A stretch of 8,116 nt of DNA from JAWWBG01 sp033721095 (lineage in GTDB: Bacteria; Actinomycetota; Nitriliruptoria; Nitriliruptorales; Nitriliruptoraceae): NCBI GenBank assembly GCA_033721095.1, contig JAWWBG010000118.1:1-8116 (forward strand), given 5' to 3'. This document shows positions 1 to 7,007 of the stretch, in pieces. The first letter of the stretch is position 1. Each line of letters begins with the position of its first letter. A program made the translations under genes and the position numbers. A model generated the notes under the pieces. The model searched no databases, was not told the DNA's origin, and was given only the letters and a program-made list of their open reading frames with translations.

Positions 1-1
1 C

Positions 2-1171
2 GACGACGTGCCGATCCCGCCGCTCGGGCCCAACGAGGTCCTGATCGCGCCGATGGCATCGGCCATCAACTACAACACGGTGTGGACGTCGATCTTCGAG
101 CCCGTCTCCACGTTCGCGTTCCTCGAGCGGTTCGGCCGCGAATCCGAGCTCGGCGCGCGCCACAACCTCGACCATCACATCGTCGGCTCGGATGCGGCCG
201 CCGTCGTCCTGCGGACCGGCCCGGGCGTCACGCGCTGGAAGCCCGGTGACCGGGTCACGGTCCACTGCAACTACGTCGACCTCGAGGGCCCCGAAGGCCA
301 CGAGGACTCGATGATGGACAGCTCCCAGCGCATCTGGGGCTTCGAGACCAACTTCGGGTCGCTGGCCGAGATCTCGATGGCCAAGGCCAACCAGCTGATG
401 CCCATGCCCACCCACCTGTCGTGGGAGGAGGCGGCGTCGCTGGGGCTCGTTCTGGCGACCTCGTACCGGATGCTCGTTGGTGAGAACGAGGCCCGGATGA
501 AGCAGGGCGACATCGTGCTGATCTGGGGCGCGACCGGCGGCCTCGGCGGGTTCGCCACCCAGCTCGTCCTCAACGGTGGCGGGATCCCGGTCTGTGTCGT
601 CTCCAGCCCCGAGAAGGTCAAGCTCCTGGAGAGCGTTGGTGTCGAGGCGATCATCGACCGCAAGGCCGAGGGCTACCAGTTCCTCGACGACGACGGCAAC
701 GCCGACTTCTCCGAGTTCCGGCGCTTCGGCAAGAAGATCCGCGAGCTGGTCGGCGCCGATCCCGACATCGTCTTCGAGCACCCCGGCCGCACGACCTTCG
801 GCGCGTCCATCTTCGTGTGCAAGCGCGGCGGGACCGTCGTCACGTGCGCGTCGACCAGCGGTTACATGCACACCTACGACAACCGCTACCTGTGGATGAA
901 CCTCAAGGACATCCTGGGCTCCCACTTCGCCAACTACAACGAGGCCTGGCAGGCCAACCGACTCGTGGACCTGGGCATGATCCACCCGATCCTGTCGCAG
1001 ACCTTCCCGCTCGCGGAGACCGCCGAGGCCGCGTACCTCGTGCACAAGAACCTGCACACGGGCAAGCTCGGAGTCCTCGTCGGTGCACCGGAGGAGGGGC
1101 TCGGCGTGCAGGACGAGGCCAAGCGTGCCAAGCACGTCGAGGACATCGAGCGCTACCGCGCCTTTCAGTGA
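2..1171 (+). CDS. ccr: Crotonyl-CoA carboxylase/reductase, 5' end cut by window
   Basis: The enzyme catalyses NADPH-dependent reductive carboxylation of crotonyl-CoA to (2S)-ethylmalonyl-CoA in the cytoplasm. This step belongs to the ethylmalonyl-CoA pathway for acetyl-CoA assimilation, or supplies polyketide extender units. It is a medium-chain dehydrogenase/reductase. Counting the GTG codon at 8 as residue 1, the Rossmann nucleotide motif GATGGLGG is at 174-181. The CO2-pocket residues described for Kitasatospora Ccr (Asn81, Phe170, Glu171, His365) appear as N23 in NYNTVW, F112-E113 in GFETNFG and H306 in GSHFANY, so it should carboxylate and not merely reduce. The C-terminus (PEEGLGVQDEAKRA) is typical. 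The frame is open to the window edge and the first visible residues (DDVPIP) align inside the family, so the GTG at 8 is not the start; about 55-60 N-terminal residues are missing. Family identity is very secure; which pathway it serves is inference. Confidence 0.96.
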   Translation, partial: DDVPIPPLGPNEVLIAPMASAINYNTVWTSIFEPVSTFAFLERFGRESELGARHNLDHHIVGSDAAAVVLRTGPGVTRWKPGDRVTVHCNYVDLEGPEGHEDSMMDSSQRIWGFETNFGSLAEISMAKANQLMPMPTHLSWEEAASLGLVLATSYRMLVGENEARMKQGDIVLIWGATGGLGGFATQLVLNGGGIPVCVVSSPEKVKLLESVGVEAIIDRKAEGYQFLDDDGNADFSEFRRFGKKIRELVGADPDIVFEHPGRTTFGASIFVCKRGGTVVTCASTSGYMHTYDNRYLWMNLKDILGSHFANYNEAWQANRLVDLGMIHPILSQTFPLAETAEAAYLVHKNLHTGKLGVLVGAPEEGLGVQDEAKRAKHVEDIERYRAFQ

Positions 1172-1178
1172 TCCTCCA

Positions 1179-1207
1179 TTGACCCAGCTGGTGGCCGGCT
1201 GGGTCAA
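1179..1207. terminator. Hairpin between convergent genes, possible bidirectional terminator
   Basis: TTGACCCAGC (1179-1188) and GCTGGGTCAA (1198-1207) form a perfect 10-bp stem with a 9-nt loop. It begins 7 nt after the ccr stop. It overlaps the end of the opposing membrane-protein gene, whose stop codon (TCA on the plus strand, 1204-1206) is part of the stem. There is no T-tract on either side, so classical intrinsic termination is not assured; T-less hairpins at gene ends are common in high-GC actinobacteria. The position, between two converging 3' ends, favours terminator or 3'-end stabiliser. Confidence 0.65.
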
Positions 1208-2157
1208 CAGCCGGGGTTGCCGATCGACGTGCCCCAGTGCAGCAGGGACGAGCAGCCCGGAATCCACGACGCGGCGGCCAGCATCGGCAGTGCTGCCCAC
1301 GCCTTCCTGCGTGCCTCGATCAGGGTGGCGAACACCACCAGGTGTCCGGCCGACAGGGCCGCGGCGTAGAGGTTGAAGCCGAGGTCCGCGCCTCCCTGCT
1401 GCACCTGGAGGTACACGAGGACGATGATCGGGCCGATGAACGTCGCGCGCGTGGTGAGTGGGCCCACGCCGATCATCCGGTCCGTCAGCAGGATGATGGC
1501 CACGAGCGCCAGGACGTTGGCGAGGACGACGACGGGGCGCCGCCCCGCCGCCAGCGACCACATCGTGCCGATGACGAAGGCTGCTCCCGCCGCGCCGATG
1601 CCGTAGGTGCGCAGGGCCTGGGTCGTGGAGCGCTCGGGGCTGTGGAAGCCACGGCTCGCGCGTCCCACGAGAAACGACCACAGTGCCACCGACCCCACGA
1701 ACACCACGACGGTCTGTGCGGCACGAAACAGCCGTTCGCCCACGTCGACCGTGAAGGCTGCCCCAACCGTGGGGTTGGGCACCAGCGCACCTGACAGGCG
1801 TCCCAGCAGCACGTCGACGAGGCCGACGCCGGCTGATGGACCAAGCGGCTGCCACTGCGTGACGAACCAGGCGACCAGCAGCGGTACGGCGAGAATCGCA
1901 CCCGGTCCGATCGCCGACGGTGCGCCATCGAGCGCGAAACCCGCCAGTCCATCGCCGCGCTTGAGCGTCAGCCAGCGTGGAAACCCAACGGTCACGAGCA
2001 CGATCAGCGCGAGGGCAACCCAGTCGTTGCTGGTGATTGCCAGACCCGTCACGGTTTCGACGGGGATGGCGACGACGAACAGGGCCAGCGGGCCGAGCAC
2101 CAGGAAGGCAGCGGCGAGGATGAAGTCGGAACGCGCGACGTCGGTGCTGAGGTACAT
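1204..2157 (-). CDS. Polytopic membrane protein of unknown function
   Basis: I do not recognise this 317-residue protein. It is mostly hydrophobic, with about eight or nine likely transmembrane helices near residues 12-33, 45-62, 83-102, 145-165, 186-204, 208-225, 238-253, 260-281 and 286-300. Two longer non-membrane loops (about 103-144 and 166-185) are the only sizeable soluble parts. No paired acidic, histidine or nucleotide-binding motif was seen; in particular the EExxxR/HxxxN pattern of CPBP-type proteases is absent. The ATG start at 2157 gives a short polar N-terminus before helix 1. No good Shine-Dalgarno precedes it; a TAGGTT -10-like element lies only 9 nt upstream, suggesting an almost leaderless mRNA. 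The stop lies inside the hairpin shared with ccr. It could be a transporter subunit or membrane enzyme. The coding call is firm because the frame is long, hydrophobic and shows the expected GC3 bias. Confidence 0.8.
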   Translation of the reverse strand: MYLSTDVARSDFILAAAFLVLGPLALFVVAIPVETVTGLAITSNDWVALALIVLVTVGFPRWLTLKRGDGLAGFALDGAPSAIGPGAILAVPLLVAWFVTQWQPLGPSAGVGLVDVLLGRLSGALVPNPTVGAAFTVDVGERLFRAAQTVVVFVGSVALWSFLVGRASRGFHSPERSTTQALRTYGIGAAGAAFVIGTMWSLAAGRRPVVVLANVLALVAIILLTDRMIGVGPLTTRATFIGPIIVLVYLQVQQGGADLGFNLYAAALSAGHLVVFATLIEARRKAWAALPMLAAASWIPGCSSLLHWGTSIGNPGC

Positions 2158-2166
2158 GGGCGCCGG

Positions 2167-2172
2167 AACCTA
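2167..2172 (-). promoter_or_regulatory. Possible -10 element for the membrane-protein gene
   Basis: On the minus strand this reads TAGGTT (TANNNT pattern) and ends 9 nt before the ATG at 2157, predicting an mRNA leader of only two or three bases. No convincing -35 hexamer is visible, which is not unusual in actinobacteria. The call rests on one degenerate hexamer plus the lack of a Shine-Dalgarno. Confidence 0.3.
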
Positions 2173-2229
2173 CCGCCCTGGCCGTTGGCACACGCCGAGC
2201 GCACCCGGCTGGCCGTCGGGGCGCACCAC

Positions 2230-2250
2230 TATCCTCGGCCTCGCTCGAGG
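2230..2250 (+). promoter_or_regulatory. Possible -10 (TATCCT) and ribosome binding site (GAGG) of the CinA-like gene
   Basis: TATCCT at 2230-2235 fits the TANNNT -10 pattern and would start transcription near 2242. GAGG at 2247-2250 follows as a possible Shine-Dalgarno, 15 nt before the TTG at 2266, which is longer than ideal. The upstream alternative TTG at 2185 would lie before this promoter, so the element helps choose the start. No -35 box is evident. Confidence 0.3.
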
Positions 2251-2265
2251 TCTCTCGGACTCTTC

Positions 2266-3108
2266 TTGCTGCGTGCGTCGATCCTGCTCATCGGGGACGA
2301 GATCCTCGGCGGCTTCGTGCAGGACGCCAACTCGGCCTGGCTGTCGACCCGGCTGACCGAGCTCGGTGTTCCACTCGACAGGATCCACGTCGTTCCCGAC
2401 GAGGCCGATGCGATCGACGAGGCCCTCCAACTCGAACTCGGGCGGGCGCGCCCGCGCGTCATCTTCACCTCGGGTGGCATCGGGTCCACGCCCGACGACA
2501 TCACGTTCGAGTCGGTGGCCGCCAGCCTGGGACTGGAGCTGGTCGAAGAACCGCAGCTGGCCGAGCAGATCCGCAAGGCGGTCGACTGGAACGCCGCGCA
2601 CGACATCGACGTGTCGGGCGACTACGCGTGGCACATGCTGCGCATGGCCCGGATTCCCGCGGGGTCGCAGCTGCTGTTGCGGGACGGCGGCTGGGTTCCC
2701 GGGATCCGGGTCGATGTCGACGGTGGCGCACCCGACGGCGGCGCCACCATCGTGATCCTCCCCGGCGTCCCGTCCGAGTTCAAGCGGATCATCGAGGCGA
2801 CCGTGGTGGACGACCTGCTGGCGGGCGTGAACCCGCCGCTGGTCACGGTCGAGATCGAGCACGGATTTCCCGAGTCGGTCCTCAACCTGTGCTTCGTGGA
2901 CATCGTCGAGCGGTATCCGGACGTCAAGCTCGGCAGCTACCCGGGCAGCCCGATGATCGTGCGCCTGGTCGGGCCGTCCGAGTCGGTCGCGGCGGCACGC
3001 GCCGACGTGGAGGCCTACATCGCCGACATGATGTCGCGTCCGGCAACGCGCCGGCTCGCGGAGTCGTGGACGGAGCGATTCAGGGCCTTCTCGAGCGACG
3101 CCTCGTGA
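2266..3108 (+). CDS. CinA-like MoaB/Mog-fold protein, stand-alone N-terminal domain
   Basis: This 280-residue protein matches the N-terminal half of CinA (COG1058, molybdopterin-binding MoCF fold). In that family the domain can have nucleotide (ADP-ribose or FAD) pyrophosphatase activity, as in the related domain of eukaryotic FAD synthase. With the TTG at 2266 as start, the visible motifs are IGDEILGG (9-16), the D20-A-N22 region with W25-L26, the MoCF signature TSGGIGSTPDDIT (68-80) and PGVPSEFKRI (166-175). The C-terminal nicotinamide-nucleotide amidase domain of full-length CinA (about 410 residues) is absent. The TTG at 2266 places IGDE at residue 9, as in homologues; the frame can be extended to a TTG at 2185, but that adds an Arg-rich, family-foreign leader. 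The MFS gene follows after 16 nt, so they are probably co-transcribed. The family is firm, the exact reaction is not. Confidence 0.9.
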   Translation: MLRASILLIGDEILGGFVQDANSAWLSTRLTELGVPLDRIHVVPDEADAIDEALQLELGRARPRVIFTSGGIGSTPDDITFESVAASLGLELVEEPQLAEQIRKAVDWNAAHDIDVSGDYAWHMLRMARIPAGSQLLLRDGGWVPGIRVDVDGGAPDGGATIVILPGVPSEFKRIIEATVVDDLLAGVNPPLVTVEIEHGFPESVLNLCFVDIVERYPDVKLGSYPGSPMIVRLVGPSESVAAARADVEAYIADMMSRPATRRLAESWTERFRAFSSDAS

Positions 3109-3124
3109 GGCGCCGCCGCGTCAC

Positions 3125-4330
3125 GTGAGCCGGACGGAGCTCCCGGCCGCCTCGTCTGCGCTGTCCATCCTCCGACAGCCCAACATGCGCTGGCTGTTCA
3201 TCGGGAACCTCGTCAGCAACATCGGGACGTGGTTCCAGAACATCGCCGGCGCCGCCGTGATGTTCGAGCTGACGGACTCGTCGGGCTGGGTGGGTGCGAT
3301 GAACTTTGCACTGTTCGGCGGCGCACTGTTCCTCGCCCCCTGGACGGGCAACGCCGCCGACCGCTGGGACCGGCGCAAGCTGCTGATCGCCTCACAGGTG
3401 GTCTCGGCCACGGTCGCCGGGATCCTCGCGATCATGACCGCGACCGGCCGTCTCGACCAGTGGGTGCTGTTGGCGGCGTCTGCGCTGCTCGGGTTGTCGA
3501 TCGCGTTCATGGCACCGGCGATCCTGGCGCTCGTCCCGCTGTTGGTCTCCGCCGACGACCTCGAGCCCGCCGTGTCCCTCAACTCGGTCTCGTTCAACCT
3601 CGGTCGTGCCATCGGGCCCGTCCTGGGAGCCGGGGTGCTGGCCGGTCTGGGCGCGGCGTGGGCCTTCGGGTTGAACTCCCTCACGTTCGTCATCTTCGTC
3701 CTGCTGCTGTTGCTGGTCCGGCCGCGTCCGCAGGTCCGGATCACGACGGAGTCGCCCCGGCTGCGCGACGCGCTTCGGGACGTCCGCGGCCAGCGCCTCC
3801 TGGTCGTGCTGCTCACCCTCACCGGGTTGATCAGCCTGTCAACCGACCCGATCTTCACCCTCACGGCCGAGATGGCCCAGGACGTCCTGGGCGGGACCGA
3901 GGCGACCATCGGCATCCTCGTCGGTGCGTTCGGGATCGGCGCAACGATCACGGCCCTGTTCCTGCTGGGCTGGATCTCCCAGCGCCGTTTCGCCCTTGCC
4001 GGGTCCATGACGGCGCTCGGGATTGGCATCCTCGGCTTCGCCTGGTCGACCTCGGTCCCGATGGCAATCGTCTCGCTCGCGATCGGCGGCGGCGGCTTCC
4101 TGGCCTCGCTCACGCGCGTGACCGCCCGCCTCCAGGTCGAGATTCCCGACGAACAGCGGGGGAGGATCATGGCAATCTGGACGGTGATGTTCGTCGGCAC
4201 GCGGCCGATCTCGGCGCCGCTCGACGGGCTGCTGGCCGACCTGATCAGTCCGCGGTTCGGCGCCACGGTCTTTGCGCTGCCGGCGCTCCTGGGGGCCGCG
4301 TGGGCGTGGCGACTGGTCCGGGATTCCTGA
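3125..4330 (+). CDS. MFS transporter, EntS/MFS_3-like exporter
   Basis: A 401-residue inner-membrane major facilitator with about 12 helices, the usual length for the DHA3/MFS_3 group that includes the enterobactin exporter EntS and macrolide exporters. These are proton-driven efflux proteins for small molecules. Seen in the sequence: an N-terminal segment LRQPNMRWLFIGNLVSNIG leading into helix 1; motif A after helix 2 (G75, D79-R80, R83-R84-K85); a central cytoplasmic loop near 190-215; and a degenerate second motif A (GWISQRR) in the C-terminal half. It starts with GTG at 3125; a purine-rich GTGAGG (3105-3110) overlaps the stop of the CinA-like gene 14 nt upstream, so translation may be coupled. 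It ends 12 nt from the converging deacylase gene. Export is inferred from family; the substrate is unknown. Confidence 0.92.
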   Translation: MSRTELPAASSALSILRQPNMRWLFIGNLVSNIGTWFQNIAGAAVMFELTDSSGWVGAMNFALFGGALFLAPWTGNAADRWDRRKLLIASQVVSATVAGILAIMTATGRLDQWVLLAASALLGLSIAFMAPAILALVPLLVSADDLEPAVSLNSVSFNLGRAIGPVLGAGVLAGLGAAWAFGLNSLTFVIFVLLLLLVRPRPQVRITTESPRLRDALRDVRGQRLLVVLLTLTGLISLSTDPIFTLTAEMAQDVLGGTEATIGILVGAFGIGATITALFLLGWISQRRFALAGSMTALGIGILGFAWSTSVPMAIVSLAIGGGGFLASLTRVTARLQVEIPDEQRGRIMAIWTVMFVGTRPISAPLDGLLADLISPRFGATVFALPALLGAAWAWRLVRDS

Positions 4331-4345
4331 CGCGGGCGCGTGTCA
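4328..4345. other. Imperfect palindrome joining two convergent stop codons
   Basis: The 18 bases from the MFS stop (TGA, 4328-4330) to the opposing deacylase stop (TCA, 4343-4345) form an imperfect palindrome: TGAC/GTCA outer arms and ACGC/GCGT inner arms around a 4-nt loop. The arms cannot all pair at once, so it is weak as a terminator. It is the only structure seen between the two converging genes. Confidence 0.25.
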
Positions 4346-5383
4346 GAGGCGGGGTGGGGGCAGCTCGTCGGCGAGGTAGAACAGGCAGTCCTTGCGGGCC
4401 GCCTCCTCGGTTCGGGTCATCATCACGGGGGTCGCGGAGGTCGTGATCACGATGCGGCCGTCGTCCACGTCGAAGTGCTCCCCGGTCACGTCGGCACCCC
4501 TGTGGTCGATCACCTGCAACGGCATCGCTGCACCGGGAACGACGTGACCGAGCACGTGGCCCGGCGACACCTGGACGAAGTTGTGCACGTCGGCCTCGCC
4601 GTCGATGACGAAGTCGACGTCGTCGGCGAGGTTTCCGCCGAAGCGGAAGGCGACCTCGGGACGGATGACGACCTTGCGAATGTTGCCCAGCAGGTCGTAG
4701 TCGCGCCGCGCCACGTCGGTCTTCATGGGTCCGGCACCGAGGTAGCGACGCAGGGCATCGACCGCGAACGCCAGCGACTCGGGCCGGCCCGGCAGGCCGC
4801 ACTCGACCGCGATGGCGGCGCACTCGTCCTCGAGTGCCTCCATCAGCGTGTGCGCCTCCATGTCCCAGAACAGCAACGTGGTCGTGAAGAACGTGGCCGT
4901 GTTCACGACGACGGGACGATCGCGGGTGACGATCGCATAGAACGGGTTGTTGCCGGAGTTGTTGTGGATGTCGATCAGCGACTCGATCTCTGCCTCACGC
5001 AACTTTGCGAGGATCCCGTCGGCGGCGAGTCGCAGGTGCGTCGTCGGGTCGTCGATGCCCCAGATCCGGTTGAAGTCCTCCTGGTCGTCCAGGTACCGGT
5101 GCTGGAACCCTTCGTCGGCCAGCGCTGCCCGGACGTTGCCGATCACGACATAGAAGTCGAAGCGGTAGGTGCGCTGACGCTCGAGGATCTTCTGCAATGC
5201 GAGGAGTCCCGTGGACTCGTCGCCGTGGAGCAGCGTGGCCACGGCACGAGGAGCCTGGTGGCCGGATCCCGGCACCCGGATGAGGGTCGGACGCTGGAGC
5301 TGGTGCAGCAGGTCGAGTGGCTCCAGGCCCAGCAGGTCGGCCGGCAGGCCATCCGGGAACCAGTTGAAGGCCTCGTTGCTCAC
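4343..5383 (-). CDS. AstE/AspA-family zinc deacylase (succinylglutamate desuccinylase/aspartoacylase-like)
   Basis: A 346-residue cytoplasmic zinc hydrolase of the AstE/aspartoacylase family (carboxypeptidase-like fold). Members remove acyl groups from N-acyl amino acids. Zinc ligands are visible as H53 and E56 in HGDESTG and H140 in DIHNN; the substrate-binding N83/R96 region with RYLDD (96-100) and FNRIW (104-108) matches the family's RYxDxDLNR block; E194 in AVECG is the likely general base. The C-terminal third resembles the family's beta-rich domain. All catalytic residues are present, so it should be active. The start is GTG at 5383: AAGG lies 5 nt upstream, and the longer open frame would run 160 bases into the preceding gene with a low-quality leader. 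It follows the GCS2-type ligase by 62 nt on the same strand and may share its transcript. Specificity (succinyl, acetyl or other; which amino acid) is not determinable. Confidence 0.9.
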   Translation of the reverse strand: MSNEAFNWFPDGLPADLLGLEPLDLLHQLQRPTLIRVPGSGHQAPRAVATLLHGDESTGLLALQKILERQRTYRFDFYVVIGNVRAALADEGFQHRYLDDQEDFNRIWGIDDPTTHLRLAADGILAKLREAEIESLIDIHNNSGNNPFYAIVTRDRPVVVNTATFFTTTLLFWDMEAHTLMEALEDECAAIAVECGLPGRPESLAFAVDALRRYLGAGPMKTDVARRDYDLLGNIRKVVIRPEVAFRFGGNLADDVDFVIDGEADVHNFVQVSPGHVLGHVVPGAAMPLQVIDHRGADVTGEHFDVDDGRIVITTSATPVMMTRTEEAARKDCLFYLADELPPPRL

Positions 5384-5388
5384 GGGTG

Positions 5389-5417
5389 CCTTGTCGACGG
5401 TCGCCGGCTCGAGTCTA
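5389..5417 (-). promoter_or_regulatory. Possible -10 (TAGACT) and ribosome binding site (AAGG) of the deacylase gene
   Basis: Read on the minus strand, ACAAGG (5394 to 5389) sits 5 nt before the GTG start and decides that start. TAGACT (5417 to 5412) in the 62-nt gap after the ligase gene fits a TANNNT -10 element and would give a leader of roughly 20 nt, so the deacylase may have its own weak promoter besides read-through. No -35 is visible. Confidence 0.35.
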
Positions 5418-5445
5418 GGAATGGAGGCGCCGACCCCCGGATGGG

Positions 5446-6921
5446 TCAGGGGATGCGCCAGGTGTGGACCGGAAAGTTGGACCGCATGTTGCGCATGTAG
5501 TGGCGGGTCATCGCCGTCAGGGCGTGTGACCGTGACATCCCGCCTTCCTGGAAGGCGGCCACCGTCTCGGACTGCCAGGCAGCGCCGTTCTGTCCCGTCA
5601 GGCACCGCTGCTCGATGATGTCGAGGTAGTACTCCCGATCGACATCGTCAACACGCCAGCGTCGCAGGCCGTCATGGGCGATGGGCAGCAGTGTTTCGAG
5701 GACGAGCTCGGTCGCTGGGACCTTGCCGACACCCGGCCACGTCAGCTCGGCCTCGAGCCCATCGCGTGCTGCCGCGACGAAGTTCTCGGCCGCCGTCGTG
5801 AACGACAGACCCGCCTCGACCGGTTCGTCCAGGGTCGCAAGGCCGCGGATGAGGCCGAAGTAGAACGCCGCATTGGCCACGACGTCGGTGACCGTCGGCC
5901 CGGCAGGCAGCACGCGGTTCTCGACGCGCAGGTGGGGCTTGCCGCGTGCAACCGCGTAGACCGGCCGATTCCACCGATAGATCGTGCCGTTGTGCAGCGT
6001 GAGCTCGGGCAGGTGGGGGATGCCGCCGGCGGCGAGGACGACGTCGGGATCCTCGTCGTCCACCTCCGGGAGCAATGAGGGGAAATAGGTGACATTCTCC
6101 TCGAACAGGTCGGTGACCGACTCGATCCAGCGCTCGCCGAACCAGACACGTGGACGCACGCCCTGGGCGGCGAGCTCCTCGCTGCGCGTGTCGATCGACT
6201 GCTCGAAGACGGCGATGCGCGTCTCCTGCCACAGTTCCTTGCCCAACAGGAACGGCGAGTTCGCACCGACGGCGACCTGCGGTGCGGCGACGGCCTGGGC
6301 GGTGTTCCACGTGCGGGCGAAGCCCTTGGCGGACACCTGCAGGTGCAGCTGGACCGAAGTGGCCGCGGCTTCGACGATGATCGAGGAATCGCGAAACTCC
6401 AGGTGCTCGCGTCCGTCGATGTGCACCACGATGTCCTCGCCGCGCGCGGCCAGGATCTGTTCGTTCAGCAGGTGGTACCGCGGGTTCTGGGAGATGTTCT
6501 CGACCGTGACGTCCAGGTCGCTCAGGGTCGGCAGCACGCCGATCATCGCGACCGTCGCCCCGAGCGTGCCGGCACGTCGGTTCGCGAAGCGGTACGAGGT
6601 CAGCAGCTCCTCCTCGACCTCCCGGAACACGGCTCCTGTCAGCCCGTGCGGTTCGAGGTTGAACTCGATGTTGAACTGGGCGAGCTCGGTCTGGAAGTCC
6701 TCGGATTCGATAAGCGACAACAGTTCGGCGTTGATGTTCATCGGCACGCCGTCGTCGTCGACGACGTAGAACTCCATCTCGACACCGATGAGCTTGCGTT
6801 CGCTCTCGAAGTGGCCGGCGTCGAGCATGGCCCGCAGCGCCGCGAGGTTCTGCTTCACCTTCTCGCGATAGATCCGGCGGTCCTCGGCAGTGAAGGTGAC
6901 GTGCTCGATGTCCCTGCCCAC
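5446..6921 (-). CDS. GCS2-family carboxylate-amine ligase (glutamate-cysteine ligase-like)
   Basis: A 491-residue ATP-dependent ligase of the GCS2 superfamily, which joins an amino-acid carboxylate to an amine through an acyl phosphate; the founding activity is gamma-glutamylcysteine synthesis. Seen: GVEMEFYVVD (46-55), with acidic residues E48 and E50 in the position of metal ligands; FNIEFNLEPHGL (83-94); TSVQLHLQV (188-196); ANSPFLLGKELW (220-231); and RVENRVLPAGPT (332-343). It is longer than YbdK-type ligases (about 370 residues), with an extended C-terminal helical region. The start is GTG at 6921, 5 nt after a strong AGAGAGG. An internal frame of similar size is only a shadow. The gene lies between the DUF4916 and deacylase genes on the same strand. 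If it truly made gamma-glutamylcysteine it would be unusual, since actinomycetes generally use mycothiol; a different amide product is plausible. The family is firm, the product is not. Confidence 0.93.
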   Translation of the reverse strand: MGRDIEHVTFTAEDRRIYREKVKQNLAALRAMLDAGHFESERKLIGVEMEFYVVDDDGVPMNINAELLSLIESEDFQTELAQFNIEFNLEPHGLTGAVFREVEEELLTSYRFANRRAGTLGATVAMIGVLPTLSDLDVTVENISQNPRYHLLNEQILAARGEDIVVHIDGREHLEFRDSSIIVEAAATSVQLHLQVSAKGFARTWNTAQAVAAPQVAVGANSPFLLGKELWQETRIAVFEQSIDTRSEELAAQGVRPRVWFGERWIESVTDLFEENVTYFPSLLPEVDDEDPDVVLAAGGIPHLPELTLHNGTIYRWNRPVYAVARGKPHLRVENRVLPAGPTVTDVVANAAFYFGLIRGLATLDEPVEAGLSFTTAAENFVAAARDGLEAELTWPGVGKVPATELVLETLLPIAHDGLRRWRVDDVDREYYLDIIEQRCLTGQNGAAWQSETVAAFQEGGMSRSHALTAMTRHYMRNMRSNFPVHTWRIP

Positions 6922-6926
6922 GCCTG

Positions 6927-6933
6927 CCTCTCT
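6927..6933 (-). promoter_or_regulatory. Strong ribosome binding site of the GCS2-type ligase
   Basis: AGAGAGG on the minus strand with a 5-nt spacer to the GTG at 6921. It is the clearest Shine-Dalgarno in the window and fixes the non-ATG start. Confidence 0.7.
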
Positions 6934-6962
6934 GCCCGGCGCGGAGATGGGCTGAGCCTAAG

Positions 6963-6981
6963 GGCTCGATGCACCCGAGCC
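6963..6981 (-). terminator. Small hairpin between the DUF4916 and ligase genes
   Basis: GGCTCG (6963-6968) and CGAGCC (6976-6981) form a perfect 6-bp stem with a 7-nt loop, 26 nt downstream of the DUF4916 stop. There is no T-tract. A TAGGCT hexamer (6960 to 6955 on the minus strand) immediately follows and could be a -10 element for the ligase gene. The stretch may therefore separate two transcription units or only attenuate read-through. Confidence 0.3.
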
Positions 6982-7007
6982 GACGAGGACCCGACGTTGG
7001 CGAGCGA

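Noticed and set aside
2185..2265. Upstream TTG start for the CinA-like protein
   Set aside because: It adds an Arg-rich leader absent from the family and precedes the TATCCT -10 candidate. TTG 2266 gives a normal MoCF N-terminus.
1607..2356. Plus-strand frame across the membrane-protein gene and the promoter region
   Set aside because: It is a Ser/Thr/Pro/Arg-rich shadow with no recognisable domain; the hydrophobic minus-strand frame is the better gene.
3121..4266. Long minus-strand frame opposite the MFS gene
   Set aside because: It is composed of Ser/Arg/Pro/Ala-rich residues typical of the antisense of high-GC genes and lacks any domain; the plus strand encodes an intact MFS transporter.
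4340..5500. Long plus-strand frame opposite the deacylase gene
   Set aside because: Its Val/Asp/Arg-rich composition is an antisense artefact, and the minus strand holds the catalytic motifs.
5384..5605. Longer N-terminus for the AstE/AspA-type deacylase, reaching 5605
   Set aside because: It overlaps the end of the ligase gene by about 160 bases and has no family similarity. GTG at 5383 has a well-placed AAGG and puts HGDE at residue 53, as in AstE.
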